NCBI RefSeq assembly: GCF_000826065.2
Contig: NZ_LN623542.1
Span: forward strand, 218,715-282,714
DNA from: Tessaracoccus massiliensis
GTDB lineage: Bacteria; Actinomycetota; Actinomycetes; Propionibacteriales; Propionibacteriaceae
Reading direction: 5' to 3'
Length of the DNA: 64,000 nt
Shown here in pieces: positions 37,818-44,605 of this stretch. The notes below the pieces were generated by a model. It saw only the letters and a list, made by a program, of their open reading frames with translations. It did no database searches and was not told where the DNA came from. The position numbers and the translations under genes were made by a program. Each line of letters opens with the position of its first letter. The first letter of the stretch is position 1.

Positions 37818-38135
37818 CATCCCGAGGAAGGTCATGAGGAGTCGCTCCAAGTCGACCATCTGCTGGCTGGAGAGCCTGCCGACGCGCACCTGCACATTAC
37901 TCCGCCTCACCGTTGTCAGCCTGTCGACCATCACGTCGCTGACCTGGGACAACCCACCCGCGCCACCTGCGGGGATTCGCAATCGCAACAGTGGAGCGTC
38001 GATGAGCCTCGTCGTCAGGGGCACGACGGTCACCGAGTCCGTTTGATCGAAGACATCATCCTGAACGATGATCGCCGGCCGCGGTTTCGAGGCGTAGACA
38101 CCGCCCGCCACCGTCCATAGTTCGCCGCGTTTCAC
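37809..38135 (-). CDS. mazF: MazF-family mRNA interferase toxin
   Basis: This 108-residue PemK/MazF-fold toxin starts KRGELWTVAGG and has KPRPAIIVQDDVFDQTDSVTVVPLTT, then SDVMVDRLTTVRRSNV. These are the conserved strands and the Arg/Thr active-site segment of MazF endoribonucleases. It overlaps the mazE-like gene by 4 bases (ATGA), so the antitoxin is made first. The frame is intact, unlike its neighbours on both sides. The cleavage sequence cannot be predicted. Confidence 0.9.
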   Translation of the reverse strand: MKRGELWTVAGGVYASKPRPAIIVQDDVFDQTDSVTVVPLTTRLIDAPLLRLRIPAGGAGGLSQVSDVMVDRLTTVRRSNVQVRVGRLSSQQMVDLERLLMTFLGMAR

Positions 38136-38338
38136 TCCTCGTCCCAGTCGACAGAAACGGCCTCGATGAAGTCCTGCTCGTCGTATCTGCGGTCAGAGTC
38201 CGCCACTAGGGCGGCCTGGCGACGGGCTTCACGAGCGAATTGCTCCGACCGCACGTCCGGCACCCACACCTGCACCGCACGATACCCGCGAGCCCGCATT
38301 CGCTCGCGGTACTGACCCACCCTGTCGCTGACGCTCAT
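38132..38338 (-). CDS. mazE: MazE-family antitoxin (DUF3018 type)
   Basis: This 68-residue protein has the pattern of the DUF3018 MazE-like antitoxins: RVGQYRERMRARGYRAVQVWVPDVRS at the N-terminus, then an acidic C-terminal tail (FIEAVSVDWDEE) that should bind the toxin. It precedes and overlaps mazF by 4 bases. A perfect 12-bp palindrome 8 bases upstream of its ATG is the probable autoregulatory operator. Confidence 0.87.
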   Translation of the reverse strand: MSVSDRVGQYRERMRARGYRAVQVWVPDVRSEQFAREARRQAALVADSDRRYDEQDFIEAVSVDWDEE

Positions 38339-38346
38339 GGATCCAT

Positions 38347-38358
38347 GTTACATGTAAC
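38347..38358. promoter_or_regulatory. Palindromic operator candidate of mazEF
   Basis: GTTACATGTAAC is a perfect 12-bp palindrome directly upstream of the mazE start (38338). MazE-type antitoxins bind such sites to repress their own operon. The assignment rests on position and symmetry. Confidence 0.6.
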
Positions 38359-38403
38359 GCTTTCCCGCGACAAGAGGCTCATGTGGCGGCGTCAGGTTCG
38401 CGC

Positions 38404-38559
38404 TCAAGGTCCTCGAGCAGTTCGCCGAGGACCTCTTCCTCGTAGCGGTGGAAGCCGTCGGGCATGCGCCAGGATCGCGCTCCAGGCAGCCACACCCGTG
38501 AAGAGGAACGCTCCAAGGGCTAGGAGAGGCAGGAGGAGTAGCGAGCACCGACGGTTCAT
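38404..38559 (-). CDS. Short membrane peptide, possibly frameshifted
   Basis: An ATG at 38559 overlaps the stop of the 74-residue gene upstream (ATGA). It opens 51 codons starting MNRRCSLLLLPLLALGAFLF, one clear transmembrane segment. After about residue 34 the sequence becomes Arg/Pro-rich and unnatural. Another frame from 38465 to 38379 reads MPDGFHRYEEEVLGELLEDL and ends EREPDAAT, which looks like a real acidic tail. A one-base frameshift near 38465 would join the two. Function is unknown. Confidence 0.35.
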   Translation of the reverse strand: MNRRCSLLLLPLLALGAFLFTGVAAWSAILAHARRLPPLRGRGPRRTARGP

Positions 38560-38780
38560 TTCGTGAGCACCGCCCCGGGGATCGGGTCTTGCGTTGCATC
38601 AGCGGGAACCGCCCATCCTTCTCCAGCGAGAGTCACCAGGTGGGCGTACCCCTGGTTGCTGACTGTGGTCATGCACGAATCCGCTTCGTCAGAAGGACCC
38701 CAGTCTTCTGCGCGCCAGTCGTCGCCGTCCCAGACCATGATGTAGACGATCTTGCGGAACATCAGAACAACTTCGGTCAT
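38556..38780 (-). CDS. Small uncharacterised protein
   Basis: This is a 74-residue open frame with protein-like composition (FRKIVYIMVWDGDDWRAEDW; SNQGYAHLVTLAGEGWAVP) and no signal or membrane segment. It may start at the ATG at 38780 or at the internal ATG giving MFRKIVYI. It overlaps the next small membrane peptide by 4 bases, which supports it being expressed. I do not recognise it, and it could be the remaining end of a longer gene. Confidence 0.4.
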   Translation of the reverse strand: MTEVVLMFRKIVYIMVWDGDDWRAEDWGPSDEADSCMTTVSNQGYAHLVTLAGEGWAVPADATQDPIPGAVLTK

Positions 38781-38819
38781 GTCGGTGTCGGTGCCAGGTC
38801 CCCGATAGACGGGCTGTAG

Positions 38820-39242
38820 GACGGCGACTTCGACAGCCGCCTGCGGCCGCGCCTGGCCGAGGCGGCCAGAAGCGTGGCGAGGGGTCCGGCCCGGGCGTAC
38901 GTGGTCAACGTGTCAGCGATGGAGGGGGTCTTCGGGCGCGGCTACAAGGGTCCCGGCCATCCGCACACCAACATGGCGAAGGCGGCTGTCAACATGCTGA
39001 CCCGGACGAGCGCGCGGGAAATGTTCGAGTCCGACGGCATCCTGATGACCAGCGTCGACACCGGCTGGATCACCGACGAGCGACCGCACCCCACGAAAGT
39101 TCGGCTCGCCGAAGAGGGGTTCCATGCGCCCTTGGATCTGGTCGACGGAGCCGCCCGGGTCTACGACCCGATCGTCCGCGGGCAGGCCGGCGACGACCTG
39201 TTCGGCGTCTTCCTGAAGGACTACGCACCTTCACGTTGGTAG
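38820..39242 (+). pseudogene. Short-chain dehydrogenase, C-terminal remnant
   Basis: The frame following an in-frame TAG at 38817 encodes the second half of an SDR-like oxidoreductase: AYVVNVSAMEGVFGRGYKGP (Ser/Tyr catalytic region in divergent form), HTNMAKAAVNMLTRTSAREM (substrate-helix motif with Lys) and a normal C-terminus ending KDYAPSRW. The nucleotide-binding half (TGxxxGIG) is missing. A GTG at 38874 could start a 122-residue product, but it would lack the Rossmann cofactor site. The gene is a 5'-truncated remnant. Confidence 0.75.
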
Positions 39243-39328
39243 GCCCGCACGACAAGAACTCGCCTCGCCGACCGCCTCATGAACCGCCCCCACCCCGGCC
39301 CAGGCCCTGGGTTGGCGGTGGCCGGGCC

Positions 39329-39431
39329 GCGGTCACCTAGCAGGAAACGGCCAGACGAAGCTCTGCGCCTTTGTCGGCCCAGCGGGGATGTCGCGCCCCA
39401 GCGCTACGCAAGCAGTCCCCTGAAGCACCAG
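39329..39431 (+). repeat. ~104-bp direct repeat, copy A
   Basis: It begins GCGGTCACCTAGCAG and ends CTGAAGCACCAG. It matches 44375-44479 in the same orientation at roughly 85% of positions by eye, with long identical blocks such as GTCGGCCCAGCGG and CCAGCGCTAC. Copy A follows the SDR remnant and precedes the 3' end of higA. The two copies bracket about 5 kb of accessory DNA. Confidence 0.8.
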
Positions 39432-39452
39432 GTGCGGCAGATCCGGATGTTG

Positions 39453-39749
39453 TCAGGCGACGGGGTCGAGCTTGCGGACGGAGGGCAGCCCGGCGGCACG
39501 CTCCGCCGCGAGGTCATGAGCCGACTGCAGTGCCAGCCAAGCACGGGCGGTACCAACGCCCGCCCCCTCCAGTCGAACAGCAAGGTTGGGGCTCACCCGG
39601 GCATGGCCGTGCAGGACTCGGCTCAACGTCACCCGGGAGATCCCGAGCCGGGACGCAGCCTCCCCGACACTCAGCCCCAGGTTGCCCAGCACGTCTTCAC
39701 GCAGGATCTCGCCGGGATGTACCGGAGTCTTCATCACCATGTTGTCCAC
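39453..39749 (-). CDS. higA: HigA-family antitoxin
   Basis: This protein of up to 98 residues is an XRE-type helix-turn-helix antitoxin of the HigA/VapI group: TPVHPGEILREDVLGNLGLS, then GEAASRLGISRVTLSRVLHG and WLALQSAHDLAAERA. It could begin at any of three close Met codons (MDNMVMK). It follows higB by 7 bases, the toxin-first order usual for higBA. It should neutralise HigB and repress the operon from the palindrome upstream. Confidence 0.9.
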   Translation of the reverse strand: MDNMVMKTPVHPGEILREDVLGNLGLSVGEAASRLGISRVTLSRVLHGHARVSPNLAVRLEGAGVGTARAWLALQSAHDLAAERAAGLPSVRKLDPVA

Positions 39750-39756
39750 CTCCTGG

Positions 39757-40035
39757 TCAGTGGTAATCCTGATAGTCGACGAGTTCGACGCCGCTCTCAG
39801 TGAAGCGGAACGTGATCCGCCAATTGCCGTTCACCCAGACCGACCAGTGCCCGGCCAGGTCCCCTTTGAGGGGGTGGGTCCGAAACGACGGGATCGCGAG
39901 GTCGTCCGGGGTCTGTGCCACGTCAAGCAGCGACAAGATGCGCAGCAGTTTGGGGACGTGAGCCGCTTGAACACCCTTCTTCGAACCATCCCGATACAGC
40001 CGCTCCAGACCCTTGTGCCTGAAACTGACGATCAC
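39757..40035 (-). CDS. higB: HigB-family mRNA interferase toxin
   Basis: This 92-residue RelE-superfamily toxin starts at the GTG at 40035 (VIVSFRHKGLERLYRDGSKK). It has HVPKLLRILSLLDVAQ and the C-terminal signature WSVWVNGNWRITFRF, ending VELVDYQDYH. A longer in-frame reading upstream is disfavoured because the family begins exactly here and the palindromic operator would otherwise be inside the gene. HigB-type toxins cleave mRNA at the ribosome. The frame is intact. Confidence 0.92.
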   Translation of the reverse strand: MIVSFRHKGLERLYRDGSKKGVQAAHVPKLLRILSLLDVAQTPDDLAIPSFRTHPLKGDLAGHWSVWVNGNWRITFRFTESGVELVDYQDYH

Positions 40036-40044
40036 AAGACAACA

Positions 40045-40068
40045 GTATCGCGTAACGCTACGCGATAC
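40045..40068. promoter_or_regulatory. Palindromic operator candidate of higBA
   Basis: GTATCGCGTA (40045-40054) and TACGCGATAC (40059-40068) form a perfect 10-bp inverted repeat separated by four bases. It lies immediately upstream of the higB start. Position and symmetry fit a HigA binding site. Confidence 0.65.
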
Positions 40069-40185
40069 AAGCCATTCCCACATCGCCCACCCTGAAGGCC
40101 ACACCCTTTTCCTACGCGGCGTAGTACCAGTGGCAGGGCAGGTGATTCCACCTTGGTCGTCTCCTCCCCTAAGGAAGTGGCTGCC

Positions 40186-40620
40186 ATGAACAGGCTGCAA
40201 GAGAAACGTCCCATTTGGCACGCGGTCGCGTGGGTAGCGATCTACGTGATTACGGTCAACATCGGCGACTGGCTTTCAACGTTTGTCGGCGTTCCCAACT
40301 CTGGAACCAGCGCGGTGCTGGTCCTGCTCGCGGTGTGGCTCGTGGTCCGCCTCCGCAAACACGGTTGGCTGACGTACTACGGCGTCCGCCCCCTGCGCAG
40401 GCGCGATTTCAACGCGACGCTGCTATACATCCCGCTCCTGCTGATCGCGCTGATGCAGTTCACGAAGGGTTTCAGGGACGACCTCGACTTCACCACGGTG
40501 GCGCTGATCATCGTTGTCATGGTCGCTGTCAGTTTCCTTGAGGAACTGATCTTCCGCGGCATGCTGTTCCGCGGAATCCAACGCACCAGCACGTTGACGC
40601 GAGCTTCGGCTCTCACCTGA
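40186..40620 (+). pseudogene. CPBP-family intramembrane metalloprotease, truncated
   Basis: From the ATG at 40186 (AAGGAAG upstream), 144 codons encode several transmembrane helices (WVAIYVITVNIGDWL; AVLVLLAVWLVVRL; LIIVVMVAVS) and the first CPBP/Abi motif EELIFRGMLFRGIQR. CPBP proteins carry a second motif (FxxxH) and two or three further helices after this point. Here the reading ends ten residues later, at 40620. The gene has lost its 3' third, so a catalytically complete protein is unlikely. It adjoins the start of the serine hydrolase gene by 17 bases, probably at a deletion junction. Confidence 0.78.
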
Positions 40621-40637
40621 GCGGGGCGGCGAAACGG

Positions 40638-40943
40638 GTGCGCACTTCCAAGGTCTCGAGGAGGGGTCTCTTGGCCGCCGGCGCCGGCGCCGGTGCGATG
40701 ACGCTGCTGGCGCTCGTTAGACCACGCCTCGTGGGAGCACCGGTGATCCTGCGCTGCTCCGGCGCGTGGACCCCCACCTCCGGGGGCTCAATCGCGTGGC
40801 ACTGGCCTATGTCGACGGGGATGCCACGCAGTTCGCGGGCATCGGCGCCGACGAGACCACCCCCTTCGGGATCGGCTCGGTGTCGAAGACCTTCTGTGGC
40901 GCCGTGCTGATGGACATGGTTGCCAAGGCCGAAGTGGGCCTAG
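40638..40943 (+). pseudogene. Serine hydrolase (beta-lactamase fold), 5' part
   Basis: The GTG at 40638 opens a signal-peptide-like sequence with twin arginines (SRRGLLAAGAGAGAMTLLAL). The protein then continues in a different frame (after a shift somewhere in 40715-40740) as DPALLRRVDPHLRGLNRVAL, then the SVSK catalytic motif in FGIGSVSKTFCGAVLMDM. It ends at CTAG (40940-40943), where the IS481-family element begins. Joining this CTAG to base 43742 restores a continuous frame (KAEVGL then DTTVDEI) into the 3' part. The gene belongs to the class C beta-lactamase/serine hydrolase superfamily. It is doubly inactivated: frameshift and insertion. Confidence 0.85.
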
Positions 40944-40978
40944 GTGTACTGACCGGAGACGTTGATCGAAGCGGGAGA

Positions 40979-41009
40979 TTGACCTTGCCGTAACGTCAAT
41001 GTGTACGGT
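40979..41009 (+). promoter_or_regulatory. MerR-type operator/promoter inside the element
   Basis: TTGACC (40979-40984) and TACGGT (41004-41009) form -35 and -10 boxes with a 19-base spacer, the overlong spacing typical of MerR-activated promoters. The spacer region is dyadic: TTGAC at 40979 and GTCAA ending at 40999, with TT/AA inside. Transcription would start at about 41016, next to the ATG at 41017, giving a leaderless message for the protease gene. Confidence 0.65.
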
Positions 41010-41016
41010 CGTGGGC

Positions 41017-41922
41017 ATGACAGTCTCGATGATCGACAGCCTCGCTGGCATGCGGCGCTTGGCTCAGGCACAGCCGGGCGAGTGGGATGAGGCGGCCCGT
41101 GCCCTGTGGGCGCCGATGGCCGGCATGTACTTCTTCATCCCGGGTGGCCCGGACCTGGCCCAGGTACATGCCCAGAACTTCGGTTTCGGACCTGAAGCCC
41201 CACGCGACCTGGTCCTCGAAGGCCTGGAGGCCTTGGAAGCAGCCGATGCGTGGGGTCGGGTCGAGCGCGCCGTGCAGGACGGCTTGGAGCGGTTGGCAGC
41301 AGCCAACCCGAGCATGTCCATGCCTGACCTTCGCGTGCTACTCGTCCTGGGCGACCCCGACAACAAGCACTTCATGGACGAGATCCGTGGACTGTCGGCC
41401 TTCGGCGGGATCAGCGGCTTCATCGCAATCACCGTCTGGCCCACCTCGCAGGTACTGGACCGTTTGGAGGCCATCGCACTGCATGAGCTCCACCACAACG
41501 TGCGCTACTCGCCCGGCGGCGTGGTGTGGGACCCCAGGACCGTCACCGTCGGTGAGCACGTCGTGGCTGAGGGCCTGGCGGACCTGTTCGCTGCCGAGAC
41601 CTACGGTGCGCGGGGATTCACCCACTTCGTCAGCGATCAGACCCGAACCAGTGACCCGGTGCTGGCGCGGGTCGTCGAGGGGCTGGGGGTGACCGGGATG
41701 CGGGACTTCAGTGCCTGGGTTCTGGGCGATGCCAGCGCGCGCCTGTTCGGCGGGACCCCGGTGGGCCTGCCCACCGGGGCGGGTTATGCAGCGGGTGCCC
41801 GAATCGTCAACGCCTACCTGTCCGCGACCGGTCGCAGTGCAGCCGACTGCGTGACGGTCCCCGCAGCCGACATCCTGGCCGTGGCCCTGCCACAGTTGGG
41901 TCTGGCAACGACTGGACAGTGA
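41017..41922 (+). CDS. DUF2268-type putative Zn-dependent protease (passenger)
   Basis: This protein of about 301 residues has a metalloprotease motif HELHHN (HExxH, near residue 155) followed by EHVVAEGLADLFAAETYG with the downstream Glu. That is the layout of DUF2268/YjaZ-like predicted proteases. No signal peptide or transmembrane segment is seen. The ATG at 41017 is chosen over 40999 because 40999 falls within the operator. It is 13 bases from the MerR gene that follows, so the two form one unit behind a MerR-type promoter. Substrate and physiological role are unknown. Confidence 0.82.
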   Translation: MTVSMIDSLAGMRRLAQAQPGEWDEAARALWAPMAGMYFFIPGGPDLAQVHAQNFGFGPEAPRDLVLEGLEALEAADAWGRVERAVQDGLERLAAANPSMSMPDLRVLLVLGDPDNKHFMDEIRGLSAFGGISGFIAITVWPTSQVLDRLEAIALHELHHNVRYSPGGVVWDPRTVTVGEHVVAEGLADLFAAETYGARGFTHFVSDQTRTSDPVLARVVEGLGVTGMRDFSAWVLGDASARLFGGTPVGLPTGAGYAAGARIVNAYLSATGRSAADCVTVPAADILAVALPQLGLATTGQ

Positions 41923-41935
41923 AGGAGGGTGGGTC

Positions 41936-42703
41936 GTGGTGGAGTGGACCGTCCAGCAACTGGCGCAACGTGCCGGGATCAGTGGCCGAGCCCTGCGGCA
42001 CTACCACCAGATCGGCCTGCTGACCCCTGACCGGATCGGCGCCAACGGCTATCGCTACTACGGCCCAACCTCCGTGGCCCGCCTCCAACGCATCCTGCTG
42101 CTGCGCGACGCCGGGGTGTCGCTCGACGAGATCGCCACAGTCCTCGACTCCGAACACGATCAGGCCGACGAGGTAGCTGCCCTGGAGAAGCACCTCGTCA
42201 GACTCCGTCGTGACCGTGAAGCTCTGGACCGGCGCATAGCCTCTGTCGAGCACACCATCGCCATGCGCCGCCAGGGGCGTCTGCCCCGCATGGACATGAT
42301 GCTCGAGGGCTTCAACGACCGCTACAAGACCGAGGTGGTCTCCCGCTGGGGGCAAGGAGCTTTCGACGCCTCCAACCAGTGGTGGCACGCCAAGACGTTG
42401 GCACAACAGCAGCAGTTCCAGGCCGATGCCGAGCAGCTACTTGCCCGCTGGGGCGAGCTGCACGCCGCCGGCCATGGGCCATCGAGCCCCGAGGCACAGG
42501 CCCATGCAGCTGCGCATGTCGCTTGGTTCGCCCAGATCCCCGGCACCCCCACCCATGCCAACGACCCGGCCAACGCGACCGCCATGGTGCTCGGCATGGC
42601 CAACCTCTACGTCACCAATCCCGACTTCCATCCCGCCTTCGGAAGCTCCGAAGCCGCCGACTTCGCGGCCCAAGCACTACGGATCCACGTCAGCCCAACC
42701 TGA
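41936..42703 (+). CDS. MerR-family regulator with TipAS-like ligand domain (passenger)
   Basis: This 255-residue regulator has an N-terminal MerR winged helix-turn-helix (WTVQQLAQRAGISGRALRHY, then NGYRYYGPTSVARLQRILLL). A coiled-coil dimer helix runs from about residue 75 to 110. The C-terminal TipAS-like antibiotic-binding domain contains LEGFNDRYKTEVVSRWG and HAAAHVAWFAQIP. TipAS domains in Streptomyces bind thiopeptides and other drugs. The GTG at 41936 follows AGGAGGG. It probably controls the promoter at 40979-41009 and so the protease gene. Confidence 0.9.
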   Translation: MVEWTVQQLAQRAGISGRALRHYHQIGLLTPDRIGANGYRYYGPTSVARLQRILLLRDAGVSLDEIATVLDSEHDQADEVAALEKHLVRLRRDREALDRRIASVEHTIAMRRQGRLPRMDMMLEGFNDRYKTEVVSRWGQGAFDASNQWWHAKTLAQQQQFQADAEQLLARWGELHAAGHGPSSPEAQAHAAAHVAWFAQIPGTPTHANDPANATAMVLGMANLYVTNPDFHPAFGSSEAADFAAQALRIHVSPT

Positions 42704-42754
42704 CACTCATCCAGGTCCCACTGCGCGCCGCCCGGCGTAGCACGAAAGGTCCTC

Positions 42755-43741
42755 ATGTCACATCCGAACGCTGCCCTCACGCCGCGCCACCGCTTGATCG
42801 TCGCCCAGCTCGTGGTCGACCAAGGCTGGCCGATTAGCGAGGTCGCCGCCAGGTTTCAGGTCTCCTGGCCCACCGTGAAGCGCTGGGCCGACCGCTACCG
42901 CACAGGCCAGTCCATGCAGGACCGGACCTCGCGGCCGCACCGGTCGCCGAACAAGACCAACCACGCCACCGCGAAGCGCTGCATCCAGCTCCGCCTCCGA
43001 CTGCGCGAAGGCCCAGTCCAACTCGCCTGCCGGCTGGGGATCGCACCGTCCACGGTCCACCGGATCCTGGTCGACGCGCACCTGAACCGGCTGTCGCACG
43101 TCGATCGCGCCACCGGGGAGCCAGTGCGCCGCTACGAGCACGACCACCCCGGGGCAATGCTGCACGTCGACGTGAAGAAGCTCGGCAACATCCCCGACGG
43201 CGGCGGCTGGCGCTACGTCGGCCGACAACAAGGCGACCGCAACCGAGCCGCCACACCCGACAAGCCCCGCAACAAGTGGCGGGATCCGCTCATGGGCAAG
43301 GCCTACGTCCACACCGTCATCGACGACCACTCCCGCGTCGCCTATGCCGAGATCCACGACGACGAGACCTCCCTCACCGCCGCCGCCGTGCTCGTTCGGG
43401 CTGTCGAGTGGTTCAACGCCCGCGGTGTCACGGTCGAGCGGATCCTGTCCGACAACGGCGGCGCCTACCGTTCACACCTGTGGCGAGACACCTGCGCCGA
43501 GCTGGGCATCCGGCACAAGCGCACGAGGCCGTATCGGCCGCAGACCAACGGGAAGGTCGAGCGTTTCCACCGCACCCTGGCCGATGGCTGGGCCTACGCT
43601 CGCTGCTACACCTCCGAGGCTGAGCGGCGCGGTGAGCTCGAGGGCTGGCTGCACTACTACAACCACCATCGGCCCCACACGGCCTGTGGGAACCAACCGC
43701 CGTTCTCACGATTGATCAACGTTCCCGGTCAGTACACCTAG
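42755..43741 (+). CDS. IS481-family transposase
   Basis: This 328-residue DDE transposase has an N-terminal helix-turn-helix (RHRLIVAQLVVDQGWPISEV, SWPTVKRWADRY). The catalytic triad is seen in MLHVDVKKLG (Asp), LSDNGGAYRSH (Asp) and NGKVERFHRTLADG (Glu), followed by a YNHHRPHTA tail motif. Its sequence runs through the right inverted repeat. The stop codon TAG (43739-43741) is supplied by the CTAG target duplication, not by the element itself. The frame is complete, so the element may be active. Confidence 0.95.
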   Translation: MSHPNAALTPRHRLIVAQLVVDQGWPISEVAARFQVSWPTVKRWADRYRTGQSMQDRTSRPHRSPNKTNHATAKRCIQLRLRLREGPVQLACRLGIAPSTVHRILVDAHLNRLSHVDRATGEPVRRYEHDHPGAMLHVDVKKLGNIPDGGGWRYVGRQQGDRNRAATPDKPRNKWRDPLMGKAYVHTVIDDHSRVAYAEIHDDETSLTAAAVLVRAVEWFNARGVTVERILSDNGGAYRSHLWRDTCAELGIRHKRTRPYRPQTNGKVERFHRTLADGWAYARCYTSEAERRGELEGWLHYYNHHRPHTACGNQPPFSRLINVPGQYT

Positions 43742-44374
43742 ACACCACCGTCGACGAGATCACCGACGCAAGCGGATCCGAGGTGGCCGACGTCACGCTG
43801 CGGGAGCTCGCCTCCCACACCTCGGGCCTCCCGGACTTCACGGCGAAAGCGGCCGGGAGCCAGAACACGTGGTTCGGGTTGCTCCACGCAGACGGCTTGC
43901 GGCAGGACGCGGCCGAGACCGTCGCCGACACCCTCCAGCAGGGCACGGAAGGACGGGGCAGCTACTCCTACTCCACTGCCGGCATCGCCCTGCTCGCCCA
44001 CCTCCTGGCGGCGAAGGCCGCGACCACTTACGGCGAGCTGCTCACGGAACGCATTCTGGAGCCGTTCGCACTGACCGACACGCTGCTCCCCGCGACTGTG
44101 GCGGACCTGCCGGAGGGATGGACCAAGGGCCGGCTTGGCGGGCGACCCGCAGAGCCGTGGGTCCTGGGGGGTCTGGGGCCGGGCGGCGGCATGTGGTCCA
44201 CCTGCCAGGATCTTGCGTCCTGGTTGCGGCTGACGCGGGACGGCCGCCAACCGGGCTCCGCCGGGCTCGACCCGGTGGCACCGGCGCCGATCCTGCCCTG
44301 GATGCCGGAGGCCCAGATGAGCATCACGTGGGTCCGGGCCTCCGCTGCCGGCGGCGAGGAACTCATCCGGGGTC
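43742..44374 (+). pseudogene. Serine hydrolase (beta-lactamase fold), 3' part
   Basis: This is the continuation of the gene at 40638, in frame with it if the element and one CTAG are removed. It encodes VTLRELASHTSGLPDF, the tyrosine motif in SYSYSTAGIALLAHLLA and WLRLTRDG. It ends without the C-terminal KTG-like box, at the point where the direct repeat copy B begins (44375). The gene is therefore also truncated at its 3' end. An ATG at 43783 opens a product with no catalytic serine. Confidence 0.82.
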
Positions 44375-44479
44375 GCGGTCACCTAGCAGCAAACGGCCGT
44401 GCGAAGCCCGCCGCCTGCGTCGGCCCAGCGGAGAGGTCGCGCGCCAGCGCTACCCGAGCAAGATCGCCTGAAGCCCCAG
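44375..44479 (+). repeat. ~104-bp direct repeat, copy B
   Basis: It matches 39329-39431 in the same orientation (GCGGTCACCTAGCAG at the start, CTGAAGCCCCAG at the end). It truncates the serine hydrolase gene and is followed by ~125 bases in which I see nothing recognisable before the end of vapC. It is too divergent from copy A (about 15% differences) to be a fresh duplication. Confidence 0.8.
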
Positions 44480-44605
44480 CGGCGCGTGAGAGTACCGAAA
44501 GTCTGTGGGGCAGACTGGTTGAGGTGACGAACATATTGCCCGCAAGCGACGCGAAGTCGGGGGAGTGGCTGCGGCAGATCCTCGACCTCTGCGGCAACCG
44601 TGACG

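Larger units (their letters stand above)
40944..43737 (+). mobile_element. IS481-family element with two passenger genes
   Basis: The 2794-bp element is bounded by 26-bp inverted repeats: 40944-40969 and 43712-43737, with 3 mismatches, both starting GTGTACTGACCGG. It is flanked by a 4-bp duplication CTAG (40940-40943 and 43738-43741). The IS481 family is known to insert at NCTAGN-type targets. A usual IS481 member is about 1 kb and carries only a transposase. This one also holds a DUF2268-type protease and a MerR/TipAS regulator between the left end and the transposase, all in one orientation. It interrupts a serine hydrolase gene. Ends, orientation and duplication are seen directly; mobility is inferred. 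Confidence 0.93.

Noticed and set aside
38348-38599. 83-residue minus-strand frame
   Set aside because: Ser/Thr/Arg/Pro-rich translation without protein-like pattern; it overlaps the mazEF operator and the more plausible small membrane frame.
39329-39431. Direct repeat as an integron attC site
   Set aside because: No overall palindromic fold, no RYYYAAC/GTTRRRY core sites and no integron integrase in the window.
40036-40221. Upstream extension of higB to 154 residues
   Set aside because: It would place the palindromic operator inside the coding region, and the family begins exactly at the GTG at 40035.
39329-44479. The two direct repeats as att sites of an integrated element
   Set aside because: They are ~15% divergent and no integrase gene lies between or beside them. 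Recombination by a site-specific integrase would leave near-identical cores.
44487-44605. Extension of the serine hydrolase frame to 44622 as a real C-terminus
   Set aside because: The frame passes through the direct repeat and has no KTG-like motif. The sequence after 44374 is not beta-lactamase-like.
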